From NCBI GenBank assembly GCA_021432635.1, contig MU270068.1, positions 62,001 to 126,000 of the forward strand: DNA of 64,000 bases. The letters run 5' to 3'. The translations under genes were made by a program, and so were the position numbers. The stretch is from Thozetella sp. PMI_491. Its lineage: Eukaryota > Ascomycota > Sordariomycetes > Chaetosphaeriales > Chaetosphaeriaceae. Each line of letters begins with the position of its first letter. Position 1 is the stretch's first letter. Below the pieces are notes generated by a model. It saw only the letters and a program-made list of their open reading frames with translations, ran no database searches and was not told the DNA's origin. This document shows positions 1-12,177 of this stretch, in pieces.

Positions 1-238
1 CCTCTTTTTTTTTTCGGCCTCCCACTCTCGAGTTAATCGCCTCCGTCCTTGCTTCCCTGCCCAAATCCCCCCTAACTTTAAAAAAAAACCCGCCGCGCGC
101 TGCGATCGACCGATCCAAGGCGCTCATCCCGCCGGCCCTCGGATTTCCCGTGAGGCACCTCGCACGACCAGCGTACGACGTCATTCAGACACCAAACAAC
201 CCCGATCGTCGCCGCGCCATCTCGCCGCCGCCGTCAAC
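1..238 (+). promoter_or_regulatory. Upstream region and leader of the epsin gene
   Basis: Pyrimidine-rich sequence (T-run at 5-15, CT-rich throughout) directly ahead of the epsin ATG, typical of fungal housekeeping promoters. No coding potential and no defined regulatory site recognised. Confidence 0.4.
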
Positions 239-2145
239 ATGTCGAAGGTAATGCGAAGCGTCAAGAATGTCACCAAAGGCTATTCCAGCGTCCAGGTGAA
301 GGTGCGCGAAGGTGTGTCAAGTCGCCCCCCGTTCAATTCTGCTCTGTAACACCGCAAACGAGGCTCGTCGTCTAACCTATCGCGTTAGCTACTAGCAACG
401 ACCCATGGGGCCCGACGGGGACGCAGATGAGCGAAATCGCTCAGTTGACATTTAACTCGTACGTCTTATCGCCTGCCACCGGTCCGCCCGCACATTCGGC
501 CGAGCCTCTGGAATGGGAGAAAGTTTCGTGGGCGGACAAGGTATCGCTGCTAACGAGGTGCCGCCTCGCTATACAGGTCGACCGAGTTCTACGAGATCAT
601 GGACATGCTGGACAAGCGGCTCAACGACAAGGGCAAGAACTGGCGGCATGTGCTGAAGGCCCTGAAGGTCATGGACTACTGCCTGCATGAAGGATCCGAG
701 CTGGTCGTGACCTGGGCTAAGCAGAACATCTTCGTCATCAAGACCCTACGCGAGTTCATATACATCGATGAGGAGGGCAGGGATGTTGGCCAAAACGGTA
801 AGTCCCCGGCACCGGAGGGGAGTGTGCAGGATGTCACATCTTCGGCTGCGGTCCTAATGTCGTTGTAGTGCGTGTTGCAGCGAAGGAGCTGACTGCTCTG
901 GTGCTGGATGAGGAGAGGCTGCGGGCTGAGCGCAGCGACCGAAGAACCTGGAAGTCTCGCGTGACAGGGCTTGAGGAGTATGGGCCCAGTCATGGCGAGG
1001 GGCATCAGCAGCCTCGCCGGCAACGCACCCGCCAGTTTAACGACGAAGAGGATGCCGAGTACAAGTTAGCGATCGAGGCGAGCAAGTACCAGGAGGAGGA
1101 GGACCGCAAGAAGCGAGAGGGTCGGACGCACACCGACGATGGCGACGACGACCTAGCCAAGGCTATCAAGCTTAGCAAAGAGGAGGAGGAACGGCGCCGA
1201 CGAGAGCTCGAGGAGCAGAACGCCTCATCCCTCTTCGATGACGAGCCTGTCCAGACCTCGCAGCCACAGTTCACCGGCTTCAACCAGGGCTACCAGCAGG
1301 GCAACGCCGTCGACTTCTTCGCCAATCCGATCGATCAGAACCAGATGCAGCCCCAGCAGACCGGATACATGGGCTTCCAGAATCAGGCGACAGGCTTCCA
1401 GAACGGATACAGCAACGGGTTCGGCATGCAGGCCACTGGCTACAACCCATACGCCCAGCAGCAGCAACAACAGCAGCAATTCCAGCCCCAGCCGACCGGC
1501 TTCAACCCTTACGCCCAGCAACAAGTGCAGTCACCTATCCAGGACCCTGCGCTGCAGCCGGGTAGCAACAACCCGTGGGCAACCAGCAACAACCAGTCAG
1601 CCCTCAGGCCCATGCCGACTGGCTCCAACAACCCCTTCGCCCAGCAGCAGCAGCAGCCCCAACCCACTTTCAACCGCCCTTCTCCGTTCAAATCTCAAAC
1701 GCTGTCGACCCTTGGCTCGCTGCCGGAACAGAAGACTCTGACCAATTTCAGCCAACCCCCGCCCATGCCCCAACCCCAGCAGCAGCCGCAGAAGGAGGTG
1801 AGCGAGCACGAGGCCCGCCTCAACCAGCTTCTTGCATCAGGAGAGGGCCAGGATACCTTCGGCAACGTCGGAAACCTGCGCATTCCTGCGCAGCACACGG
1901 CGCCCGGTACCTTTGTCAACAGCGCCGGCGCCGGCCTGCACAAGCTCACTGCCGACGCTACAGGCACCAACCCCTTCCTCAAGCAGCAGTTCACCGGCAT
2001 GCCGACCGTCTCGTACAACCAGATGCCGGCGGCCACTGGGCCTGCCGGAATGGGCATGAACGGCTTCGGGCAGCAGGTGAACAACAACCCGTATGGGGGC
2101 AGGCCCCAGCAGCAGGGCAATCAGGGTGATTTGATTCAGTTTTAA
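239..2145 (+). CDS. ENT1: Epsin, ENTH-domain endocytic adaptor
   Basis: Clathrin adaptor that binds PI(4,5)P2 at the plasma membrane and ubiquitinated cargo during endocytosis. The model has four exons, 239-311, 389-458, 577-797 and 869-2145, giving 546 aa; all joins are GT-AG and keep frame. The ENTH domain fills about residues 10-155 (MSKVMRSVKN start, LTFNSSTEFYEIMDML, LKALKVMDYCLHEGSELV). Two acidic ubiquitin-interacting motifs follow near residues 181-199 (AEYKLAIEAS) and 213-230 (DLAKAIKLSKEE). The rest is Gln/Asn/Pro-rich with repeated TGF/TGY and NPF/NPY motifs of the kind bound by EH-domain proteins; MQPQQTG fits the Prk1/Ark1 kinase consensus. The extreme C-terminus GDLIQF resembles a clathrin box. 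The start at 239 is the only ATG that begins the ENTH domain. Seen: motifs and splicing; known: family role. Confidence 0.93.
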
Positions 2146-3803
2146 GGAACCAGGACGGTACTGTAGGAGTCGCTGTTGGTGGAGAAGCACGTGTGGCAGG
2201 TACAGAAGCTTCTTGATGGATTGGGGAGGGAGGGCTGTATGTTACCTCGATCGCCCGGTCTGTTCGCACGTCTTTGAGCCATTCACTGTTTTTCTGTTTG
2301 CGGTCCGACTATTGTCTTACGCCGGACTCGTGCACTTCTTGTCCCTCCCCGGTCCTCCATTTCCTCTCTCTCCCTCTTTCCCTCTCCTTCTCCACCTCCC
2401 TCCCTCTCTCTCTCGTACACACAAGCAATGGACTATGGGACATTTTCTGGGGCTCGGTGGTTCAGGGGCTCGCTTCGGACACTTTCCTTGAGATACCTAC
2501 CTATGCTTTGCGCATCCAGGCAGTTGACGTGTTTTTGGTTTGGCTTCCAGGAGTCCTTTCGTAAGCTGCATTCTCAGGTGCCATGGCCTTCGAGTTATTT
2601 TCGCCTTTTGCTTTCTACTTTAGAAAAGTTTGACGTCGCCATGGATTCTGGCCCAGTTGAGCTCATGCCCTCGGGATAGACTATATATAAGATTCTATGA
2701 GCGCCTCGGTTCTAGGCCGCACGGAATTCCCCCCGCATTCTTGAACTCGAGCGGAAGCGGCGGATGAAGAAAGGCCGTTCGAGCCGGAGCTGATTCGATC
2801 TATAAGTTTGTATTTATTCTGAAAATTGCTACCAACGATGGCCCCTCGTGGCGTGTAGAACTGGAGCCACGTTCGGGGGACGGGTGGCTGTAGGCCGAAT
2901 ATAGGCCGAATAAACCCCGAATAAAAAAAAAAGAGGGAGACGAGCACAATGGGGCGCCGAGCTGGGGACAGCTGGGGGATTTATACTACGGCAATACGGC
3001 GAACGTCCGCAGGGCTCGCTCGGCGACATGCAGCCCATGGTTCGCTAGGAAGGGCTTGGACGAGGTATGACTCTACTTTGACAAAGCAGGAGGCATGCAA
3101 AGCGCCGCAGGTCACTCCTAGCAGCCAATAACATGCCTTGGGTTTGGGATTCTCTTGCTGCCTGGGCAATCCTGTCGCCAGCGTTCCTCGAACCTGCAGT
3201 CATTTCTGCTCGCGCTTCAGGCACCGTCGCAGTGATTCGCTGCGCGCTCGCAAGGCAGACTGTGGAATTAGTAATGTGATGTGCGATGCACCAATCATCG
3301 CTCGGAATTGAGCTCGTACCTAAGGCATGCGAAGCCCCCACGTGACTATTTTGCTTCTCACAGAATATTCCGGTTTTCTTTGGCGAGTCTCCGCCCGCGT
3401 CTGGCTGCTTTTCTGTGCCCGGTCGGCTCCTCGCGTCCGAGCTTCTAGCCTTTCCGCAGAGAAAATTGGGCGCCAGCACACTCGAAACTTCGCCTCACCA
3501 GTCGCGGCTTCCAGGACGAAGGGGAAAGCTCAAGGCGCCGCCAACCTAGAAAAGCCACCTTCTCCTCCTCGCGCATCCGCACTGGAAGCATCACCGTCTT
3601 TCCCTTCTGATCACTCATTCACATTCTCTTTGCCTCTGCTGGGCTGGGAGACTCATCTGACGCGTAGGGCCGCGACCTTGCCTCGCTCACCCGCGTGCAG
3701 ACGCCTCTCGAAGCTTGCCAGACTTGGCCACCCGACGACTCGCTCCGCGATTCCGTCGCCCACATAACCACCCTTTCCTTTTACTCTCTGCTCGAGTTCC
3801 ATC
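2146..3803. other. Intergenic: epsin 3' end and NUP145 upstream region
   Basis: Holds the epsin 3' untranslated region, with a CT-rich stretch at about 2340-2415, and the NUP145 promoter and leader. Short open frames here lack recognisable domains. An A-run at about 2920-2935 is the only simple-sequence feature seen. Confidence 0.5.
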
Positions 3804-6800
3804 ATGTCTTTCGGCAGCAGCGGATTCGGCGGCTTCGGCCAGAACAACAACAATACCACCTCGACCTTCGGTGGCTTCGGCTCTAACAATAACACATCAT
3901 CAGGTACGTTTCCCATCGCTCTCCGCCCCATACCGCATCATCTCGCCCTTTATGTTCTCAACATTTCTACCCCGGATGGCAAACCGGATCCCGATCCCGC
4001 TGACGCCTTGGCCAGGTTTCGGATCGACCACAAACAACAACAACAACAGCAACAACAACGCCTTCGGCGCCAACCCCAGCTCGACTGGCGGCGGCTTGTT
4101 TAGCAACTCAGGAGGAGGCAGCGGATTCGGTACCTCGTCCGGCTTCGGCTCGAGCAACGCCTTCGGCGCTAAGCCATCAGGCTTTGGCACAACAACGACC
4201 ACTGGAGGGAGCATGTTTGGCTCGACCACTGCGACCGCCGGTGGTTCAGGGTTTGGGGGTTCAGGCTTCGGCTCTACCTCGACCTCATCGCCCTTTGGCG
4301 GAGGTACTGGCTCGTCACTCTTTGGCGGCGGGAACAAGACCAGTACCTTTGGTGCTACGGCACCCAGTAGCACCCCGAGCGGTGGTCTCTTCGGCAGCAA
4401 CACCGGCAGCGGCTTTGGGAGCACTAGCGGCACGAGCGCTTTTGGCGCGGCAGGTAATCCGGGTATTGGCACTAATGTTGGCGACCCTCCTGGCACCGCC
4501 GTCGTGGCCTTCAGCCCTACTGTCGAGAAGGAGGCAACTAGCAGCCAGAGCAGCTCCTACCAGAACATACTCTTTATGGATCCCTACAAGAAGTGGTCCT
4601 CGGAGGAGCTGAGGCTTACGGATTATAACCAAGGCCGCCGATTCGGCAACACCGGCGGCACGGGGGCGTTCGGCGGGAGCGGCTTCGGCTCTGGCACCTT
4701 CGGTGGTGGCAGCACGACAGCCGGGTTTGGAGCCAGCAGCACTCCGTCCAATACTTTCGGCACCTCACAACCATCCGGCTTTGGTGCCACTACCGCCACC
4801 ACCGGCAGTGGCTTTGGCAGCGGGGGTAGCTTTGGTGCGAAGCCTGGAGGTCTATTTGGCAGCACCCAGCCAGCTGCCACTGGCGGTGGGCTGTTTGGTC
4901 AGACCAACGCCGGAACCAGCGCCTTTGGTGGAAACAATACCACCACCCCGGGATTCGGCGCGCAGAACACCACGAGCGGCGGGCTATTTGGAAACACCCC
5001 CAAACCAGGCGGCTTCGGCGGCTTCGGTGGTGGCACCACTGCCACTGCCACTCCGTTCGGAGCTCCCGCAGCCGGCGCGACAAGCTCCTTTGGCGGAACG
5101 AGCACTACTGGAGGAGGCTTGTTCGGGAACACCACCCAGAACAACACGACTGCCACCCCATTTGGTAGTACTACGACCCAGCAGCCTGCGAGTACCAGCT
5201 TTGGGGGGGCTGGGTTTGGAGCCCAGACGCAGAATGCTGGCGGCGGCTTGTTTGGAAACACACAGCAGAAACCAGGAGGCTTGTTTGGCGCGTCAACGAC
5301 CACGACCTCTGGCGGAGGACTCTTTGGAAACACAGGGTCCACCACGACCCCGTTCGGAGGTAACACGACACAGACCGCAAGTACTGGTGGCGGGCTGTTC
5401 GGCCCGAAGCCTGCAGCAACCGGAACGGGGCTATTTGGGCAGCCTCCTGCGAACACGACTACCGCCACGACCGGCGGCGGTCTTTTTGGAGGATTAGGGA
5501 ACACAGCCCAGCAGCAGCAACCTGCTCAAGGCGGCGGCTTGTTCGGTGGGTTGGGCCAGAGCCAGGCAAAGCCCTCCCTCTTTGGCACCAGCCAGCCAGC
5601 AGCCGGGGGTGGTCTCTTTGGCCAGACCCCCCAGCAGCCGGGTGGTCTCTTCGGCGGTTCCCAGCAGCAGCAAGCGCAGCCTGCTGGTTTGGGTAGCTCG
5701 CTCTTCAACAACTCACAAAACGCTCAGTCGATCAACAGCAACCTATCTACTAGCCTGATCGACCCTAATGCTTATGGCTCCCACACTTTGTTCTCTATGG
5801 CGGACAACAAAGCCCAGGATCCTGGCCCTCTCGCAACGCCTCTATCTGGAACAGCCAAGACCAAGAGCCGCTCCATCTTGCCAATGTACAAGCTGAGCCC
5901 AGCCAACGCCTCTCGATTCGTCACTCCCCAGAAGCGAGGGTTCGGCTTTTCATATAGCACCTATGGCACCCCAACCAGCCCATCCAGTGTCGCGAGCACG
6001 CCCGGGGGGCTCGGACAGAGCCTCCTCATGGGGAGCATCAACCGCGGTTTGAGCAAGAGCATCTCTACTAGCAACCTGCGGAGGAGCCTCAATGTCGAGG
6101 ACAGCATACTGCAGCCTGGCGCCTTCTCTGCTAGTTCTGGTCCTCGATTGCTAGGCAGCGCCGGCAGCCAGAAGAAGCTTATCATTAGCCGGGAGATGAG
6201 GAGCGATCTGTTTGCGACCGCCCCCCCTAAGAAGGATGGACTAGCGCAAGATGCAAGCGTTCCCCGCAAGTTGACCAAGCGCGTCAGCTTCGATACCCAC
6301 CCCAACGGGAACGGCGTGCAGGAATCACCGGCTCAGACGCCAGAGGCCCGCCCAAACCAAGCGGAGGACTTGGGATATCTCCGCCCTGTCAGCGATTCCC
6401 CTAACGGCGTGAACGGTTCTAAGCCTGCCACCCCTACTGCCCCAGAGATGGAGCAGGTGAAAGGAAACGAGCTCGCCGTTGTCCATGAGGAAGAGCACGT
6501 TGCACCGCCTGCTATCGAGACGGTCGAGCCCAGCGGAGACAAATCCCCCGGTACTTATTGGATGTCTCCCTCCAGGGACGAGATTGTGGCGATGAACAGG
6601 GTCCAGCGCCAGAAGGTGGCCGACTTCACTGTTGGACGCGAGAATATTGGCTCGGTCCGCTTCAAGGTCCCAGTGGATCTTACCAACATCGATGTTGACG
6701 ACCTGTTCGACACGATTGTGATCCTCGAGCCCCGATCCGCTACGGTGTACCCCATCGCGGCCAAGAAGCCTCCTGTTGGCAAAGGTCTGAATGTTCCTGC

Positions 6801-9443
6801 CATCATCTCCCTGGAACAGTCCTGGCCGCGTGGCCGCGACAAGAAGACAACCCTCAAGGATAAGTCGGGGCCTCGTCTCCAGAAGCACATGGAGCGCCTG
6901 AAGGCCATCAAGAACACCACCTTCATCGATTATGACACCGATAAGGGCGTCTGGACCTTCTCGGTGGAGCATTTCACGACATACGGTCTGGACGATGACG
7001 AGGACGAGACGGATGGTGAGCTTGCAGACACACCCCGAGTGGTATCGCAGCCAACTGGTCAGTATGAAGCTGCTAGTCCCGACGTTGCGTCACCTGAGAC
7101 CGATCCTGACGATACCTTTGATTTCAAGCGCACTCGACGAGCCGTTCCCGGCGCATTTGACCAATCGGCCCTGTCAGATGATGAAGCTGCGGATGAGTTC
7201 CCATTGCAGCTCGTCAATTCGGGGCCTGTGGTGGAACCCGAGCCTGACTATAACACCCAGGGAGCAATTGAAGATGACACCATGGAAGTCGAGGAAGCAT
7301 TTCAACACGCGGTGATTGAGCAACCATCGCCGCGATCGGTGGAAGAACAGGAGGAAGGATTTGCCGTGTCGCAGGCCATTGAAACAGACCCCCAGGTACC
7401 AGCGGGCATTATGAGAGCAAGAATGCGAGCAGTCAAGAAATCGATGGCCCCCACTAGGATTGAGGTGGCCGGAGGCAACGACTGGATGCAGATTCTCCAG
7501 GAGAGTGTGAGGGCGCCCAGGACTACGGATCGAGCTGCCCTGCGAGCACTCAACGAGTCGGGCGCTGCTTGGGATATCAAAGAACGCGGAAGCCCGGCAC
7601 CGCAGAGCCGCCAAGTCTCAGACGGCACTGGCTTTGCCACCAGCATTGACTTGATGAAGTCCCTTTTCGATCAGTCGAAAGGCCCAGCTCAACCAGCCCA
7701 GGCACTACCAGCCAAGGGCTTCGTAAAGGTCGGTCGCTAGACACTCTTGATACTACACACCTCGTCCGCCTGCTCCTCCCCCCTGTACATTATTCTAATA
7801 AAAAAATTGAAAAAAAAACTAAGCTCGGTTTCCTATAGTGGCCATACCAGCGACGCAGCAAGGTTGACGAGCATGACGGTGATGTTCCTGCAGCCCGCCC
7901 TAAATGGGGCCCCAACGGGACTCTGGTGACAGCGACGGAGGAAGGATTTGCAGTCATCCCAGCCTGTGAGCAGACTGCTAGCACTGACCTGGAGAAGCTT
8001 GCCCGACTTCAGCAGTACATCGACGGCACCAAGGTCGCCGCTGCTGGTAGCAAGCCTCAGAGCCCGAGCCTCCGGCAGCTCTCTCAAGGAGATGTGGTTT
8101 GGGATTTGGCGGCAATTCTTTTCGAAGACGACGGCGCCAACTTGGTCGCGTTTTGGGAACAGCTCATTGCGAAAGCAACCGATGAGTCGGTTGCTGCCGC
8201 CTCGAGTTTTGAGGAAAAAGCGATCGCCTGCCTCTCGGGCAATCGAGTTCTCGACGCTTGCGAGAACTTGCTTGCGGGTGGCAACTTTCGGCTAGCTACC
8301 CTCGTTTCCACCATTGGCACACAAACTAAGGACTTGCGGGCTCAACTAAACGATTGGAAGGAGTCGAACGTGCTGTCCGAGTTCTCCGAGCCCGTCCGTG
8401 CTATCTACGAGCTCCTTGCGGGCAATGCCTGCACGTGTGCTGGGATCAAAGGCGTCTCGATGGAGAATCGCGTCTCCTCGTTTGTGATCTCTCAACGGTT
8501 TAACCTGGACTGGAAGCAGTCGTTTGCGCTAAGGCTCTTCTATACACCTACAGCGTCGAGCATCTCGGAGGCTGTCAGGTCCTTCCAAGCCGACATCGAA
8601 CAGGACAGGGAGCCTGAGCCTGACAGCCCGCTCTGGTTCCTGCTCAAGACTTTTGCCTCGGGCAAGTTCGATTGGTCAGTCAACAGCTTGGACTGGCTTC
8701 TGAGCAAAGCCATTTTCTCGACCGGAAAACTGGACTTCGGCCTCGATGCTGCCGAGCGGCTCGACCAGATTTCGGTAGCCTTTGCATCAGCCCTCACAGC
8801 GCAGAAGCACTGGGTTCCTGCATCCTACACCCTCATCCATCTGTCGGATCCCGCCGCCCGCGAGGTGGCCATCCGGGACCATCTCGGCCGTCACGCCCAC
8901 CTCATTGGCTCTCCCAAGACGCCAGGCAGCCCGTTTTCCTCGATGCGCAGCTTCGGCGTCCCCGACACATGGCTCTGGGAAGCACGGGCTTTGCACTTCC
9001 GGTCAAAGCAAGACGCTCAACAGGAATTCCTCGCGTTGATGTGGGCTAAGAACTTCCTGGAGGCCAACCGCACCTTCCTCGATCGCCTCGCCCCCGAGCT
9101 TGTTATTCGGCGTGACTACAGACGGCTTTACACATTGGCGGAGCTGCTCTACAAGGTTAAGGATCACTTGCCCAACTGGGACACGGGCGCGCTGGCGTAT
9201 CTCGTCTATCCCATGATTCGCACCCAAGACCGCCAGCAACCCCTCGAGCGGTGGGACGAGCGGCTGTTTGACGGCCTCGTCGCTTTGCGGGCGACCACGC
9301 ATGGCGATATTCGACAGGAAGCAGCCATTGCTGATATGGCGGAGGATTTGTTGCAGCGGCGTGGCGGAGATCACCGGCTACTACAGCTGCTACCCGAGGA
9401 TGTAAAAGCGCGGCACTTGAGGAACCGCGCCTTGGCCGTTTGA
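3804..9443 (+). CDS. NUP145: Nucleoporin Nup145 / Nup98-Nup96 precursor with self-cleavage site
   Basis: Nuclear pore precursor, cut by its own autoproteolytic domain into an FG nucleoporin (Nup98/Nup145N) and a scaffold nucleoporin (Nup96/Nup145C, Nup84 complex). Exons 3804-3903, 4016-7728 and 7839-9443 give 1805 aa. The N-terminal ~650 residues are dense in FG and GLFG repeats. A Gle2-binding (GLEBS-like) segment lies near residues 205-240 (YQNILFMDPYKKWSSEELRL). The autoproteolytic domain ends in H1019-F-T-T-Y-G-L, where cleavage is expected between F1020 and T1021. The Nup96 part starts after an acidic linker and shows DWMQILQESV and later helical repeats. The last intron (7729-7838) begins GTCGGT and ends CCTATAG; reading past it hits a stop at 7738-7740, so a naive ORF call splits the gene in two. 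The frame across the join (GFVK then WPYQRR) continues the Nup96 domain. Confidence 0.93.
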
Positions 9444-9889
9444 GAGATATTTAGGGTCGGATAAAACGGGATATGGCGGGTTGAGTGAAGGATGCAGCTT
9501 TGATTCACTATTGGACTGTCGAGCGGGAATGATTCATCTATGAGCTAATCACCGTGTTGAAAAAGGTGAGAGGTGGAGGTGGGAAAGGTTGTTAGATATA
9601 ATACATGTTGAGTTACTCAGTGGAGGACAGCGCCAGATTCCAGGCTATCGAGCTGGCAACGGGGAAAGTCACAGGAGAGAGCGCATTGCATTACACTACC
9701 GGCACCTTGCAAGGTAGCGTATCCGGGCGCAATAGCAGCCGGTCATATTAGTAGATAGACGTTTAATGAGGAGCATCTTCTCCCTCATTGACCCCACGAG
9801 GCCTGGAACATGCGTACAAGTGTGATGCGTAATATGTCTGCGAGCCATGCAGCAACATGAAAATTCGGCCCCAACCATCGCTGTTTTGC
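9444..9889. other. Convergent intergenic region between NUP145 and the P450
   Basis: The two flanking genes converge here, so it should hold both 3' ends. No open frame, repeat or RNA gene was recognised. Confidence 0.5.
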
Positions 9890-11586
9890 TCAGACCACCC
9901 ATATCTTGCGCGAGTCGCGCAGCTTCACCGTCACCTTGACCTCCTTGCTGGGCTCGAGGATATGCACCGGGAGCACTCCGTCATCTTTGTCTGGCACTTG
10001 AACTGTGCCACCATCCTCCGCTTCAAGATCAAACGTCAAGACAAGCATAGCGGCGAACGCCAGGATCTCGTTAGTAGCGAAGTGCCGGCCAGGGCACAGC
10101 GTCTTGCCTCCGCCGAAACCCCGAAACGCAGCGGGGTGCACCGCACCCGGTCCCTTCTCCGCTCCGCTGCTGGCGCCCGATGCGGTCTTGAGGAATCGGC
10201 TCGGTCTGAACTGCTCCGCGTCTGGGCCCCAGATCCCCTTGTCTGCATGCATCACGCCGCCCGCTATCTGCACCACGCTATTCGCCGACAGGTGCCACTG
10301 GCCAGCGAGCATGGTGTCCGTCTTGACGAGGCGGACCGAATAGTTGTCGCTCCCGACACGAAGGCACTCGCGGAACACGGCCGCGAGGGTCGGGCACGAG
10401 TTCTTGACCAGCTCGAGGTTGAGCTGGCGCCTCCAACCTTTCCCTTCCCCGGCAGTCGTGACCACCGCTCCGGACGACGACAGCTCGCTGCGCACTGACG
10501 CGAGCAGGTCCGGGCGTGCAAATAACTGCAGGACGCTCCAAAAGGTGGTCGTTGCCGTGTTGACGATGCCAGCGAACAGGAATGAGACCTCTTCGCGGGC
10601 GATCGCCTCGGTGGACCAGCCGTACTGCTCCGCAATGCGCACGCGCTCCTGTACAATCTTGGACGCGTCTTTGTGGCCACCACGTTCTAGATACGCGGTG
10701 AAGGCCTTGGTGAGGGCCTCGCGGCCTAGGTACGGCTTGCGGGCGGTGACGGACGGGAGGATGCCGATGAGCAAAGCACCAAGCCCGTGGTCAAAGTCCC
10801 AGAAGGACTGCTCCAGCGCCGGCGAGGTGGAGAGCGGGTTGGAGCGGCCGTAGAGGAACGAGGCAGTGGCCATGGCTACGAAGTGCCGAATCCAAACGAG
10901 AAGATCGACAACCTCGCCCCCGGTCCCGTCGTCACCGAATTTTCCAGACTGGACGTGGGCGTGCATCTCCTCGGACAGCTCCCTCACGGCGCCGAGGCTC
11001 AGGCTGGCCAGAGACTCGCCGGGGCCGAAGTAATTGTATACCATGTCATGGATGTCAGCGAGGAATCCACGAGGCTCACCGGGCTCCGGGTCCAGGTTCT
11101 GGCGCACGATGGCGACCGTGGTATCGTCCAGGCCCAGAACGCGCTTGGTGATATCAGGCACAAGGGGGGTGAAGGAGAGCGCCTTGGAGGCGCGCTGGAC
11201 GGCGGCGGCCAAGGACGGATCCGTCACGATGTACAAACGCGACTTGGGCACCGGGAGAGTGAAGATGCCCTTGTCCGTGTTGCGGAGTCTGAGGTGGTGT
11301 CAGCCCGTTGGCCACAGCGCATCTGCCGAAGCCATCCTAAGCCCCCCTTTCCCCGGGAGCTGGCGCAGAATGGATCCAGGATCTCTACGTACCCAATGCC
11401 CTTGATATAGCGCCCTCCGTGGATCGCCATGCCCAGGAGATGGCCGACGAAAGGTACGGCCGAGGCTATTATTGGTGGCTCATTGGCATGCGCCTTCACC
11501 GTCTGTAGGCGGTACAAGAGCAGGTATAGTGTAAGGACCACGGCCGCCGCCGTGGTCCAGCTCGGTTCTATGTTGAGGAAGGGCAT
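9890..11586 (-). CDS. Cytochrome P450 monooxygenase, CYP7/CYP8-like
   Basis: Microsomal haem-thiolate enzyme; substrate unknown. Two exons on the minus strand, 11393-11586 and 9890-11288, give 530 aa; the intron starts GTACGT and ends CCTCAG. The N-terminus carries a membrane anchor (about residues 10-27, AAAVVLTLYLLLY). The conserved stretch GIFTLPVPKSRLYIV follows the intron. The I-helix reads AGIVNTATTTFW, with Asn where most P450s have an acid before Thr; this is seen in CYP7/CYP8-type sterol or prostacyclin enzymes. ExxR is FRECLR. The haem loop is FGGGKTLCPGRHFA with ligand Cys463. The start is the first ATG ahead of the anchor. No biosynthetic cluster partners are adjacent, so a secondary-metabolite role is not supported. 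Family call is strong, subfamily is inference. Confidence 0.88.
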
Positions 11587-12177
11587 GGCATGCGTGTACT
11601 CGAGTTATGCAGAAAACCAAGGAAAAACGCCTCCCATCGCAAAGCACACGAATGGCCTAGAAAATGCGTGTTTGGTGAAAGGGGGTCGCGATTGTGGTCG
11701 AAAAATCGTCTGCCATATGGGCAGGTGCGACTGTCCAAATTAATGGTTGAGTTGCATCGGCGAATCACAGCTCAAAGGCCATCCCCAGGATGGTCTGGTG
11801 GTCCTTTGGAGACGGTCGGACGCAACGCGGATAGGCGGGCGCGAGGGCGTCGGAATAGTAAATGAGGAAGGTGACAGGAGATCGCCCGGCTGCATTGATT
11901 GGTCCCAAAGATCAATTCTCACCTTGTGCTAGCTAGCGCAAAGCCCATCCCAGATCCCAACGCACCCCCCATTCCTACCATAATATCCCGGAACTCGACG
12001 CAGATGTAGTTGCAAGGCCCAGTGTCGTCAACCTTTGGAACTTGAACGCGGTCGAGGTGCTTGCCTAGTCCCAGCAGCCCCGGGCTTGAAAACCATATGC
12101 TCCACATTCCTTCTACCTCGGCTCGCGAGATACTAGCCTATCCAAGCCCACAACCGCACACAGCTCACCATCACCAT
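11587..12177. other. Intergenic between the P450 promoter and the PAN2 3' end
   Basis: About 590 bases, presumably the P450 promoter plus the PAN2 terminator. Open frames here overlap on both strands and have no recognisable domain. Confidence 0.45.

Noticed and set aside
7926-9443. Separate gene starting at 7926
   Set aside because: It is the Nup96 half of NUP145; the phase-0 intron at 7729-7838 joins it to the upstream frame.
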